This document shows positions 50,480 through 59,118 of a DNA stretch of 64,000 nucleotides, piece by piece (positions within the stretch are counted from its first letter, which is position 1; each line of letters begins with the position of its first letter). The stretch lies in NCBI GenBank assembly GCA_023399375.1, contig JAEWPX010000057.1, positions 1 to 64,000 on the forward strand, given 5' to 3'. The notes under the pieces were generated by a model that was not told the origin of the DNA, made no database searches, and worked only from the letters and a program-made list of their open reading frames with translations. The stretch is from Pseudomonadota bacterium. Lineage in GTDB: Bacteria; Desulfobacterota; Desulfovibrionia; Desulfovibrionales; Desulfovibrionaceae. The position numbers were made by a program, and so were the translations under genes.

Positions 50480-51484
50480 CTAGAGCCCGAAACGGCCGCC
50501 CTTGGTCGGATAGCCGTAGAAGGAGCCGTCCTTGACGCGGATCTTGTCTTCCCAGGGCAGGTGGTACTCGCCCTTGGCGAAGTCCTTGATCCATGTATAG
50601 GGACATTCCTTGACGCCACCGGGAACGGCGACGTAGCCGCGGGTGCCGACGTTGAAGATGTTGTTTTCCAGAGCCCAGTCGGTTCGCGCTTGATCGGCCA
50701 TCTTCGGATAGACTTCGCCGGTCACGATTTCCCAGGGATTGCGATGGCCCTGGACGAGGGTGGTGCCGTCGAAGTTGGTGATCTGGCCTTCGCCGAAGTA
50801 GTAGAAGACGCCGTCGTAGCCGGCCAGGTTGACGGCTGCGGTGTACATCAGGTTGTGCCAGGCGTTGGAGCGGTTGGTCAGGATCCACTGGTCGTTGACC
50901 TGGGTGCTGTAGCCGGAGATGCGGATGTAGACGTTGCAGCCCTTGTAGGCGGCTTCGCGGGCCTGCTCAGGAAACATGCCGTCATGGCAGATGCACAGGG
51001 ACAGCTTGCTGCCGCCCGGGCCGTCGCACACCGGCTGTCCGAGGTCACCGGGCAGCCAGGGCTCTACCGGCACCCAAGGATTGAGCTTGCGGTACTTGAG
51101 GACGATCTCGCCCTTGTTGTTGATGATGATGGCCGTGTTGTAGGGCATCTTCGAGGGGTCGGGGTTGCGTTCCATAAGAGAGAAGACGCCCCAGATGTCG
51201 TTTTCCTTGCAGGTCTGGGCGTACTTTTCCGTGACGGGGCCGGGAACGTCCAACAGGAACTCGTCGGTCACCCACTTCTTGGTGTTGAGACCCTGGGTGC
51301 TGTACTCAGGCCACACGATGAGATCCATTCCAGGATAGCCAGCCTTCGTATTGGCCGTCGCTTCGCAGATCCTGTCGATGCTGGCTTCGATGTCGCGCTT
51401 GGAGTTGACGACAGGGACGGGGTACTGGATAAGGCCCATCAACATGCCTTCCGTAGGACGGCTTACGCTACCGATGCTTCCCAT
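50480..51484 (-). CDS. amiF: Formamidase AmiF
   Basis: A 334-residue nitrilase-superfamily amidase, the same length as Helicobacter pylori AmiF. The start MGSIGSVSRPTEG and long runs such as AREAAYKGCNVYIRISGYST and NLAGYDGVFYYFGEGQI are family-typical. The catalytic triad falls exactly at Glu60 (WPEYSTQG), Lys133 (LKYRKL) and Cys166 (LCICHDGM), as in AmiF. It hydrolyses formamide to formate and ammonia in the cytoplasm. AAAGGAG precedes ATG 51484. It heads the amide cluster and has a sigma-54 promoter 87-101 bases upstream. Confidence 0.96.
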   Translation of the reverse strand: MGSIGSVSRPTEGMLMGLIQYPVPVVNSKRDIEASIDRICEATANTKAGYPGMDLIVWPEYSTQGLNTKKWVTDEFLLDVPGPVTEKYAQTCKENDIWGVFSLMERNPDPSKMPYNTAIIINNKGEIVLKYRKLNPWVPVEPWLPGDLGQPVCDGPGGSKLSLCICHDGMFPEQAREAAYKGCNVYIRISGYSTQVNDQWILTNRSNAWHNLMYTAAVNLAGYDGVFYYFGEGQITNFDGTTLVQGHRNPWEIVTGEVYPKMADQARTDWALENNIFNVGTRGYVAVPGGVKECPYTWIKDFAKGEYHLPWEDKIRVKDGSFYGYPTKGGRFGL

Positions 51485-51570
51485 ACAGCTTCTCCTTTGT
51501 ACGATGGCGTTTTGAGGTTGAAATGCACTTAAACTCGTTGATATGGCCAACCTCTTTTGTGAAAGCTATA

Positions 51571-51585
51571 GCCATAATCATGCCA
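51571..51585 (-). promoter_or_regulatory. Sigma-54 promoter of amiF
   Basis: On the minus strand TGGCATGATTATGGC has GG and GC 12 bases apart as required for -24/-12, with TGGCA matching and a TGGC -12 half as at fmdB. The predicted leader is about 75 bases. Confidence 0.7.
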
Positions 51586-51730
51586 ACAGCCATCGGTGTG
51601 AGGAAAAAGCCTGTGTTCCAGTCAAATGCCTCCATGAAGTCGATCTCGACTATTGGCGTTGCTACAAAAAAATAAGTAGCCGAAAGACTCTTCCTTCCTG
51701 AAAACGGCCTGAGACCGCCAACAGCGTGGG

Positions 51731-51746
51731 ACACATTTTCTTGTGT
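51731..51746. promoter_or_regulatory. Candidate upstream activator site of amiF
   Basis: ACACATTTTCTTGTGT is itself a near-palindrome (ACACA/TGTGT) and shares TTTTCTTGTG with both sites above fmdB. It lies about 146 bases above the -24 element. A second inverted pair, GCTAC-N10-GTAGC, lies closer, at about 51661-51680. Confidence 0.6.
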
Positions 51747-52478
51747 TCACAAATTCCTGGAGGGGGGTTCGCCAACCTGCTGCGCCTGCGTAGCGCATTG
51801 GCATGGACTTGCACCCGATAATGCCAGCGTGTCCTACGCCTTGCTTGGAAACAACGCCGCGGCTTCTTGTTGAACGCTCGTCGTCTTATCTTATTGTCGC
51901 AGCTAATGATTTTTTCTTGGGGCGTCGCATGAGGGGGCCGACACCGGATCATCCCTGCACTTGCGGGGAACGCTGGTGCTGAAGGTTGCAGATATTGCAT
52001 ATGTTTTTAGTGGTTCGAAAGCAGCAAAATACGAACTGATGAATTGTTCGTAGTCTTAATCGATTGGCAAGGCCGGCGAGTGGCTCCGGAAAGCGGAAGA
52101 GAATATGCTTAACATGATGAAATTAAAAGATATTAAACGATATAGGCGAAGCGCGCAAAACGCACTCCCGCATCCTTCTTGCCGTATGGCTGGTCGCCTC
52201 TCTTGCGGCGGCATTGTGCGGAAAATTGACCATGACGGAGGAATAGACTATCTAGCCACAGTCACGGCAATGTCCTGCGGCTTGCGGAAACAAGGTCAGT
52301 ATCATGAGCATACTCGTGACAAATTGCCGCATGCGCGATGCAGTATTTATGCAATGTATGGCGTAGTGCGCAATACGGACTGCGAGGAGGTGCAGTAATA
52401 CAGTAAAGATTGCGCTTTTCTTCGGGTATGCTTCATCAGCACGCATATTTTTGAAATAAGGTCGTACCAAACAGCTTC
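51747..52478. other. 732-base stretch without a convincing gene
   Basis: It contains the lone CRISPR-like repeat (51945-51973). A 97-codon frame (52105-52398) lacks family likeness. A hydrophobic stretch near 52150-52250 (KTHSRILLAVWLVASLA in another frame) has no start codon and may be a gene relic. Confidence 0.5.
51945..51973 (+). CRISPR. Orphan type I-E-like CRISPR repeat (single unit)
   Basis: A 29-base unit, the standard I-E repeat length, beginning CGGATCATCCC and ending GCGGGGAACGC with the usual GC-rich hairpin (CCCTGC/GCGGGG). No second repeat is found at about 61-base spacing either side and no cas gene is in the window, so it is at most a relic. Confidence 0.45.
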
Positions 52479-53474
52479 ATGTCCTCCTCAAAACAAAGGC
52501 ACGAAGGCATAGACCTCCTCAAGGTCGTCTGCTGCTTTTCCGTCATACTCCTGCACGCCCTCGTCTACCGGGTGGAGCGCTACGACGGTTCCACGGAGTG
52601 GATGCTCGCGAACATCCTCAGCGCCGCGACGCGCGAGGCCGTTCCCGTCTTCTTCATGGTCAGCGGCGCGTTCATGCTCCGCAGCGACATCGGCTCCCTC
52701 GGGCGCTACTTCGCAAAAGCAGCGACACGCTACGCCGTGCCGCTGCTCGGGGGGCTGGTCGCCTACAAGCTGCTGGCGCTCTCCCAAGGCGACGCAAGCC
52801 CGCTTCTCTCCGGCGTCCTCTACAACGTCCGCGCAAGCATAGGCTTCCATCTCTGGTTCATGTGGACCTTCCTCGGCCTGGCGCTCGTCGTGCCGCTGCT
52901 GCGCCCCATGGTCGCCAAGCCGCGCGACCGGGCGCTTTTCCTCGGCCTGTGGCTGCTCTATTGCGTCGCCGAACCCTGGATGGGCATGGCCGGGCTGAAC
53001 TTGCCCGTGGACAACATGCTTTTCGTGCGCAACACCGGCTACTTCGTGGCCGGCTACGCCCTTTTCGCCTGGACGCGGCAGATTCCGGCCGGGCTCCTCG
53101 CCGCCGGCATCGTCGCCAGCGTGGCCGCGACGGCCGCACTGACCGCCGTCTGGTCCGCAGCGTCCGGTTCGCTCGCCTTGATTTTCTACGAAGGCCCGTC
53201 CCCCTTCCTCGCGCTCTACAGCGCCTGCGCCTTCAAGTGGGCGTCGCAGCAAAAGTGCGCGCCCTGGCCGGGCGTCATCCGCCGTTTGTCCGGCGCCACG
53301 TTCACGGTCTACATCTATCACGTTTTGGCTCTGTCCCTGCTTTCCCGCTGGCTCGGGCCGACCACGCTTTTCATGCGCGTGTGCGTTCACACCCCGCTCG
53401 CATTCGCCGCCTGCGTGGGCCTGCATTTCCTCGGCCGCCGCATCCCCGTGCTGCGGCTTTTCTTCAAAGGATAG
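52479..53474 (+). CDS. Membrane acyltransferase (acyltransferase 3 family)
   Basis: A 331-residue integral-membrane protein with about ten helices. The N-terminal EGIDLLKVVCCFSVILLHAL carries the family His, and REAVPVFFMVSGAFML follows. Such enzymes O-acetylate or O-acylate cell-envelope glycans. No polysaccharide genes lie nearby, so the acceptor is unknown. No strong Shine-Dalgarno precedes ATG 52479. Confidence 0.85.
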   Translation: MSSSKQRHEGIDLLKVVCCFSVILLHALVYRVERYDGSTEWMLANILSAATREAVPVFFMVSGAFMLRSDIGSLGRYFAKAATRYAVPLLGGLVAYKLLALSQGDASPLLSGVLYNVRASIGFHLWFMWTFLGLALVVPLLRPMVAKPRDRALFLGLWLLYCVAEPWMGMAGLNLPVDNMLFVRNTGYFVAGYALFAWTRQIPAGLLAAGIVASVAATAALTAVWSAASGSLALIFYEGPSPFLALYSACAFKWASQQKCAPWPGVIRRLSGATFTVYIYHVLALSLLSRWLGPTTLFMRVCVHTPLAFAACVGLHFLGRRIPVLRLFFKG

Positions 53475-53947
53475 TTTCTTCCGGCGCTTGCGGCGTCGCC
53501 GCAGGCGCCGGACGGCGGCGGCCCGGGCAGGGCGCTTGCCGGCCCTGCGCCGCGCAGTGCCGCTTCCTTTCGCTCCTGCTGTGCATCCCTCAGACATCGC
53601 TTGTCTTTTCTTTTAAATGCCGCCGGCGCGCTGGCGTTCCGGGCGTGCGTCGTATGGGGCGCTCTCAGAAACATTCTTATCAAGACTGAAACAAAAGATC
53701 AGACCATTTGCGGCGGCGCAAAACAATATTCAAGGCTCAAAAAATGGCAGGCTTGCGAATGATAACGTATTTAGGCTGGATTTTTGGGGATGCTTTACAA
53801 ATTCGTGCAAAAGCCCCGTGAGGCACATGGCGAGGGAGTCGCGAATTTGAGAAGAACTGTTGACGGGTTTGTTTTACACTTGTATCAAGTTCTGAAAAAA
53901 GTACGCGCATCCGACATCCCGCGCGACCCAAAGGCGGAGGGCTCCCC
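53475..53947. other. 473-base intergenic stretch with hairpin and promoter
   Basis: Behind the acyltransferase there is a GC-rich stem (CCGGCGCTTGCGGCG paired with CGCCGCAGGCGCCGG, about 53479-53510) with no T-run. Close to the next gene lies the candidate promoter at 53860-53888. No coding frame is convincing. Confidence 0.55.
53860..53888 (+). promoter_or_regulatory. Candidate promoter of the glycerol operon
   Basis: TTGACG (53860-53865), 17 bases, then TATCAA (53883-53888). It lies 60 bases before the SorC regulator gene. Partial inverted symmetry across the spacer could be the regulator's operator. Confidence 0.4.
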
Positions 53948-54895
53948 ATGACGGGCTTCGACGAGGAGGAAAACCAGCTGATCTCCCGGGTCGCCTGGCT
54001 CTATTTCCATGAAGAGCTCACCCAGGGCGAGATCGGCGAACGGCTCGGCCTCACCCGCCTCAAGGTCAACCGCCTGCTTCAGGCGGGCCGCGAGGCCGGG
54101 CTCATCCGCGTCGTCATCAACACCGCCTTTCGCGACTGCGTCGCCCTCGAAGGCGAACTCGCCCGCGAATTCGGCCTGACCCGCGCCATCGTCGTGCCCA
54201 CCCCCGAACGCGGCGGGCAGCACTTCTACGAAACCATCGGCCGCCCGGCCGGGGAATACGCCTCGCAGCAGCTGAAAGACGGCCAACGCCTGGGCGTCGG
54301 CTGGGGACATACCATGCGCGCGGCCATAAACGGCCTGGTCATCCGCAGCCTGCGCGGCATTTCCGTCACCTCGCTCTACGGCGGCGTGCCCCGCAGCCCG
54401 GTCAATCCCTTCGATTCCACGGCCATGTTCGCCCGCAAACTCCAGGCCGAGGTCTGCAACCACCTGCCCGCGCCCATGTTCGTCTCCACCCCGGAGGTGC
54501 GCGAAACCATCGCCGCCCAGCCCTTTTTCCGCACCTTCTACAAGGAGGCCCTGGACGTGGACATGATCCTCACCGCCGTCGGCGACATGACCGCCCAGGC
54601 CACCAACATCGCCCTGGGCGCCATCACCACGGAGCAGCGCCGCGACCTGGCCCGGGCCGGCGCGGTGGGGGAATTTTTCGGCCGCTTCCTGGACGCGGAC
54701 GGCAACGTGCTGGACCACGAGGTCAACAGCTGCAGCATGTCCCCGGATTTCGCGGGACTTTGCAAGGTCCCCCACAGCATCCTCGTCTCCGGCGGCATGG
54801 CCAAAACGCCCATCCTGCAAGCCGTGCTGCGGCGCGGCTACGTCCATGTCTTCGTCACGGACGCGGCCACGGCCCGCAGCCTGCTCAACCCTTAA
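53948..54895 (+). CDS. SorC-family transcriptional regulator of glycerol genes
   Basis: A 315-residue SorC/DeoR-type regulator: an N-terminal HTH (LYFHEELTQGEIGERLGLTR) and a C-terminal sugar-phosphate-binding domain (LGVGWGHTMRAAINGL, VGDMTAQATNIALGAITTEQ and GGMAKTPILQAVLRRGYVHV). It probably senses glycerol 3-phosphate or dihydroxyacetone phosphate and controls the glpD-glpF-glpK genes that follow, with 15 bases before glpD. Confidence 0.87.
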   Translation: MTGFDEEENQLISRVAWLYFHEELTQGEIGERLGLTRLKVNRLLQAGREAGLIRVVINTAFRDCVALEGELAREFGLTRAIVVPTPERGGQHFYETIGRPAGEYASQQLKDGQRLGVGWGHTMRAAINGLVIRSLRGISVTSLYGGVPRSPVNPFDSTAMFARKLQAEVCNHLPAPMFVSTPEVRETIAAQPFFRTFYKEALDVDMILTAVGDMTAQATNIALGAITTEQRRDLARAGAVGEFFGRFLDADGNVLDHEVNSCSMSPDFAGLCKVPHSILVSGGMAKTPILQAVLRRGYVHVFVTDAATARSLLNP

Positions 54896-54910
54896 GCCAA
54901 GGCGGGAGCC

Positions 54911-56638
54911 ATGGACAGACAGGAACACCTCGGCCGTCTGCAAGACGGCGAACTCTTCGACCTGCTCGTGATCGGCGGCGGGGCCACCGGTTGCGGCATA
55001 GCCCTCGACGCGGCCACCCGCGGCCTGCGCGTCGCCCTTGTCGAGCGCGACGATTTCGCCCAGGGTACGAGCAGCAAGAGCACCAAGCTCGTGCACGGCG
55101 GCGTGCGCTACCTCGAAAAAGCCATCCTCAAGCGCGACAAGGAACAGTTCGACCTCGTACGCGAGGGCCTGCGCGAGCGCGGCCGGCTGCTCAAAAACGC
55201 CCCGCACCTGGCCCACGGCATTCACCTGATGACCCCGGTGAAAAGCTGGTTCCAGGCTGCCTACATCTATATCGGCCTGGTGCTCTACGACCTCCTGGCC
55301 GGCCGGCTTTCCCTGGGCCACAGCCGCCTCGTCGGCCGTGCCACGGCGCAAAAGCTCTTTCCGCAGCTCGACCTCGACGGCTACAAGGCCGCGGTCATCT
55401 ACGCCGACGGCCAGTTCAACGACGCGCGCATGGCCGTGACCCTGGCCCGGACAGCCGCCTCCTACGGGGCGGTGTGCGCCAACCAGGTGGAAGTGACGGG
55501 GCTGGTCAAGGAGCAGGGCCGCGTCCGGGGCGCGCAGGTGCGCGACAGGCTCTCCGGCAAGACCTGGACCATCGGCGCCAAGGGCGTGCTCAACGCCACC
55601 GGCCCCTTCGCCGACGCCATCCGGCGCATGGACGATCCCGACGCCCCGAGCATGCTCAAGGTCAGCTCCGGCATCCACATCCTGCTCGCCTCCGGCACCG
55701 TGCCCCGGGATCTGTCGCTCATGATCCCGAGCACCGAGGACGGCCGCGTGCTGTTCATGATCCCCTGGCAGGGGCACGTGCTCTTCGGCACCACCGACGA
55801 ACCGGCCGATATCGCCGTCGATCCGGTGCCGGAGAAAAAGGACGTGGACTACCTGCTGCGCTACGCCAGCGCCTATCTGCGCCGGCCGGTGACCCGAGAC
55901 GACGTCCTGGCCGTATGGAACGGCCTGCGGCCGCTGGTCTTCGACCCGAAGAAAAACAGCACCCAGGAGCTGGCCCGCACCCATGTCCTGACCAAGAGCC
56001 CGTCGGGGCTGCTCACCATGGCCGGGGGCAAGTGGACGAGCTACCGCGCCATGGCCGAGGACGCCGTGGACGCGGCCTGCGCCACCTTCGGGCTGTGCGG
56101 CGGGCGCGCCTGCGTGACCAGGGAGCTGCGCCTGATCGGGTCGCGGGCATACTACCCCGACGCCTGGCAGGACCTGGTCGTGCGCGAGGACGTCGCCCCG
56201 GCGCTGGCCCGGTCGCTTTTTTCCCTCTACGGCGACGAGGCGGCGGAAGTGCTGCGCCTGGGCCGGGAAGAGGGCCTTCTTGAGCCCATCCATCCCGAGC
56301 ATCCCTACATCGGCGCGGAAGTCGCGTTCGCCGTGCGCCGGGAAATGGCGGTGCGCCTTGGCGACGTGTTGCTGCGGCGGCTGCCCTTGGGGCTTGTCGA
56401 CATGCGCCATGCCGCGGAAGCGGCCCCGGCCGTGGCGCGGATCATGGCACGGGAACTCGGCTGGGACGAGGCCCGTTGCGCAAACGAGGTGGAGAGCGCC
56501 CGCCGGCTGCTCGCGGCCTGGTATTCCGGGGATGCCGCATCGGCGGATCGGCGGGCGGACGCTGTGGTTGAGGCTGGCCTGGGTAATCAGTCCTTTTCCC
56601 GCCCGGAAGGAAAAGGGTCAACGGTCGAAGCGCTGTAG
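54911..56638 (+). CDS. glpD: Aerobic-type glycerol-3-phosphate dehydrogenase GlpD
   Basis: A 575-residue FAD enzyme of the inner-membrane face that oxidises glycerol 3-phosphate to dihydroxyacetone phosphate and feeds electrons to the quinone pool. The FAD motif is LLVIGGGATGCGIALDAATR, followed by SSKSTKLVHGGVRYLEKA, and the C-terminal conserved AGGKWTSYRAMAEDAVD. Length is usual. It lies 12 bases before glpF and is the first enzyme gene of the operon. Confidence 0.95.
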   Translation: MDRQEHLGRLQDGELFDLLVIGGGATGCGIALDAATRGLRVALVERDDFAQGTSSKSTKLVHGGVRYLEKAILKRDKEQFDLVREGLRERGRLLKNAPHLAHGIHLMTPVKSWFQAAYIYIGLVLYDLLAGRLSLGHSRLVGRATAQKLFPQLDLDGYKAAVIYADGQFNDARMAVTLARTAASYGAVCANQVEVTGLVKEQGRVRGAQVRDRLSGKTWTIGAKGVLNATGPFADAIRRMDDPDAPSMLKVSSGIHILLASGTVPRDLSLMIPSTEDGRVLFMIPWQGHVLFGTTDEPADIAVDPVPEKKDVDYLLRYASAYLRRPVTRDDVLAVWNGLRPLVFDPKKNSTQELARTHVLTKSPSGLLTMAGGKWTSYRAMAEDAVDAACATFGLCGGRACVTRELRLIGSRAYYPDAWQDLVVREDVAPALARSLFSLYGDEAAEVLRLGREEGLLEPIHPEHPYIGAEVAFAVRREMAVRLGDVLLRRLPLGLVDMRHAAEAAPAVARIMARELGWDEARCANEVESARRLLAAWYSGDAASADRRADAVVEAGLGNQSFSRPEGKGSTVEAL

Positions 56639-56650
56639 GAGGGGTGTGCC

Positions 56651-57451
56651 ATGCAAGAGTCGTCACTTGGCAAGGAGATGTTTTCCGAACTGTTGGGGAC
56701 CATGGTCCTCATCATCTTCGGAGCCGGCAGTGTCGCCATGAAGGTCTTTTTCGGCGAGGCGCTCAACATTTCCTGGGACACGATCACGTTCGGTTGGGGT
56801 TTGGGCGTTTTTTTCGGGGTGCTCGCCAGCCTGCGCTCCGGTGCGCACATCAATCCCGCCGTGACGCTGGCGCTCGCCCTCACGGGTCGTTTCCCCTGGG
56901 GCAAGGTGTTGCCCTACTTTCTGGCCCAGACCGTCGGCGGCTTCCTCGGCGCGGCCATCGTATTCCTGGATTTCAAGGCCAAATGGCTGCTCTTTGACCC
57001 GGCCCTGGTCAAGACGGCCGGCATCTTCTGCACTTTCCCGGCCGTGCCCGGCTTCTGGCCCGGTTTCATCGACCAGGTCATCGGCACCGCCGTGCTCATG
57101 TTCGGCATCCTCTCCATCGGCGACTTCGGCGCGAAGAACAAAGTGCCCTGGATCGGCCCCGTGGCCGTGGCCATGCTCGTCATGGCCATCGGCATGAGCC
57201 TTGGCGCCATGAACGGATACGCCATCAATCCCGCCCGCGATTTCGGCCCCCGTTTCTTCGCGCTGGTGGCCGGCTTCACCCAGCCCAACCTGATGGATCT
57301 GGGCATCGTGCTCGTCCCCATCCTCGGACCCCTCGTCGGCGGCCCGCTCGGTGCGTTCGTCTACGACAGGACCACCGGAGCGCTCAACAAGGACCCCAAT
57401 GTCGATTATTGCGAAGACGGCGCGCAGGAGTGCAAGGAGTGCAAGTCATGA
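56651..57451 (+). CDS. glpF: Glycerol facilitator GlpF (aquaglyceroporin)
   Basis: A 266-residue MIP family channel with six helices and the two NPA boxes HINPAVTLALALTGRFPWG and YAINPARDFGPRFF; the Asp after the second NPA (NPARD) marks a glycerol facilitator rather than an aquaporin. GlpF lets glycerol in for phosphorylation by GlpK. The stop overlaps the glpK start (ATGA). The C-terminus is Cys/Glu-rich (CEDGAQECKECKS). Confidence 0.95.
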   Translation: MQESSLGKEMFSELLGTMVLIIFGAGSVAMKVFFGEALNISWDTITFGWGLGVFFGVLASLRSGAHINPAVTLALALTGRFPWGKVLPYFLAQTVGGFLGAAIVFLDFKAKWLLFDPALVKTAGIFCTFPAVPGFWPGFIDQVIGTAVLMFGILSIGDFGAKNKVPWIGPVAVAMLVMAIGMSLGAMNGYAINPARDFGPRFFALVAGFTQPNLMDLGIVLVPILGPLVGGPLGAFVYDRTTGALNKDPNVDYCEDGAQECKECKS

Positions 57452-58941
57452 GCAAGTACGTTCTCGCCCTTGACCAGGGCACGACCAGTTCCCGGGCGAT
57501 CCTTTTCACGCGCGAAGGCGACATCAAGCAGATCGCGCAAAAGGAGTTCACGCAAATCTATCCCCAGCCCGGCTGGGTGGAGCACAACGCCAACGAGATC
57601 TTCGACACCCAGTCCTTCGTCATGAGCGACTGCCTGGGCCAGGCAGGGGTCGAGGCTTCGGAAGTGGCGGCCGTCGGCATCACCAACCAACGCGAGACCA
57701 CCGTGGTCTGGGACAAGGCCACGGGCGCGCCCATCCACAACGCCATCGTCTGGCAGGACCGCCGCACGGCCGGCTTTTGCGACGAGCTCAAGGCGCGCGG
57801 CCTGGAAGGCCTCATCCGCGACAAGACCGGCCTCGTCATCGACGCCTACTTCTCCGGCACCAAGGTCAGATGGATGCTGGACAACGTGCCCGGGGCCAGG
57901 GCCAAGGCCGAAAAGGGCGAGTTGCTCTTCGGCACCGTCGATTCCTGGCTCATCTGGAACCTGACCAAGGGCGCGGTCCACGTCACCGACGCTTCCAACG
58001 CCAGCCGCACCCTGCTTTACAACATCCACACGGGCGCGTGGGACGACGAACTGCTCGCCATCCTCGACGTGCCGCGCGCCATGCTGCCGCGCGTGAGCCA
58101 GTCCTCGGAAGTGGTGGGCGAGGTGCATCCCGAGTTCCTGGGCCGCGCCCTGCCCATCGCCGGCAACGCCGGCGACCAGCAGGCCGCGACCTACGGCAAC
58201 GCCTGCCTGAGCGAAGGCATGGCCAAGAACACCTACGGCACCGGCTGCTTCATGCTCATGAATACCGGCACGAACGCCCGGCCGAGCAACAACAACCTCC
58301 TGACCACCGTGGCCTGGGCCACGCCCACGGGCCGGCACTACGCCCTGGAAGGCAGCGTCTTCATCGCCGGCGCGGTGATCCAGTGGCTGCGCGACGGCCT
58401 TGGCATCATCAAAAGCGCTCCCGAGGTGGAACAGCTCGCCCTGTCCGTGCCGGACAATGGCGGCGTCTACCTCGTGCCCGCCTTCGTCGGGCTTGGCGCG
58501 CCGCACTGGGACCAGTACGCGCGCGGCACCATGGTCGGCATCACGCGCGGCACGACCAAGGCCCACATCGCCCGGGCGGCCCTGGAATCCATCGCCTTGC
58601 AGACCTACGACATCATGACCTGCATGCAAAAAGACGCCGGCATCAAGCTCGGAACCCTGCGCGCCGACGGCGGGGCCACCCGCAACAACCTGCTCATGCA
58701 GTGCCAGGCCAACGTCCTCGGCGTGCCGGTGGAACGGCCCCGGGTGACCGAGACCACGGCCCTTGGCGCGGCCTATCTGGCCGGTCTGGCCGTCGGGTTC
58801 TGGAAGAGCGAGGACGAGATCGCCGCCATGTGGCAGCTCGACCGCCGCTTCGAGCCGAACAAGGATCCGGCCGAGCGGGAGAAGCTGATCGCGGGCTGGC
58901 AGCGCGCCGTGGAACGCAGCCGGCGCTGGATCGAGGCCTAG
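57448..58941 (+). CDS. glpK: Glycerol kinase GlpK
   Basis: A 497-residue FGGY kinase that phosphorylates glycerol and traps it in the cell. Family motifs are the N-terminal YVLALDQGTTSSRAILF, TNQRETTVVWDK, YGTGCFMLMNTG and the C-terminal FGGY signature region LRADGGATRNNLLMQCQANV. ATG 57448 overlaps the glpF stop by four bases. A strong terminator follows. Confidence 0.97.
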   Translation: MSKYVLALDQGTTSSRAILFTREGDIKQIAQKEFTQIYPQPGWVEHNANEIFDTQSFVMSDCLGQAGVEASEVAAVGITNQRETTVVWDKATGAPIHNAIVWQDRRTAGFCDELKARGLEGLIRDKTGLVIDAYFSGTKVRWMLDNVPGARAKAEKGELLFGTVDSWLIWNLTKGAVHVTDASNASRTLLYNIHTGAWDDELLAILDVPRAMLPRVSQSSEVVGEVHPEFLGRALPIAGNAGDQQAATYGNACLSEGMAKNTYGTGCFMLMNTGTNARPSNNNLLTTVAWATPTGRHYALEGSVFIAGAVIQWLRDGLGIIKSAPEVEQLALSVPDNGGVYLVPAFVGLGAPHWDQYARGTMVGITRGTTKAHIARAALESIALQTYDIMTCMQKDAGIKLGTLRADGGATRNNLLMQCQANVLGVPVERPRVTETTALGAAYLAGLAVGFWKSEDEIAAMWQLDRRFEPNKDPAEREKLIAGWQRAVERSRRWIEA

Positions 58942-59005
58942 CAAATTGCCCTGACCTCGCGGCCCGGCTTGCCGTGGGCCTGGTCGCGGGGAAACCCATG
59001 CGCGT

Positions 59006-59037
59006 GGCGGCATGGCTTCGGCCATGCCGCCTTTTTT
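59006..59037 (+). terminator. Intrinsic terminator of the glp operon
   Basis: GGCGGCATGGC (59006-59016), tetraloop TTCG, its perfect complement (59021-59031) and six T residues. This is one of the clearest terminators in the window. Confidence 0.95.
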
Positions 59038-59118
59038 CGTGCCCGGCCGCAAAGGTGTCCGTAGGACAGGGCGTTGCAGGCCGTGAAAGCGGCGTCGGCG
59101 CGTTAGGGGGAGGCGCGT

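Noticed and set aside
51468..51734. 88-codon minus-strand frame with a hydrophobic stretch above amiF
   Set aside because: It covers the sigma-54 promoter and amiF start, has no good ribosome site and no family likeness.
52105..52398. 97-codon plus-strand frame
   Set aside because: No recognisable motif, odd composition, no clear ribosome-binding site; possible relic only.
53885..56410. 841-codon minus-strand frame over the SorC and glpD genes
   Set aside because: The opposite strand carries the SorC regulator and GlpD with full motifs; this is an antisense open frame in GC-rich DNA.
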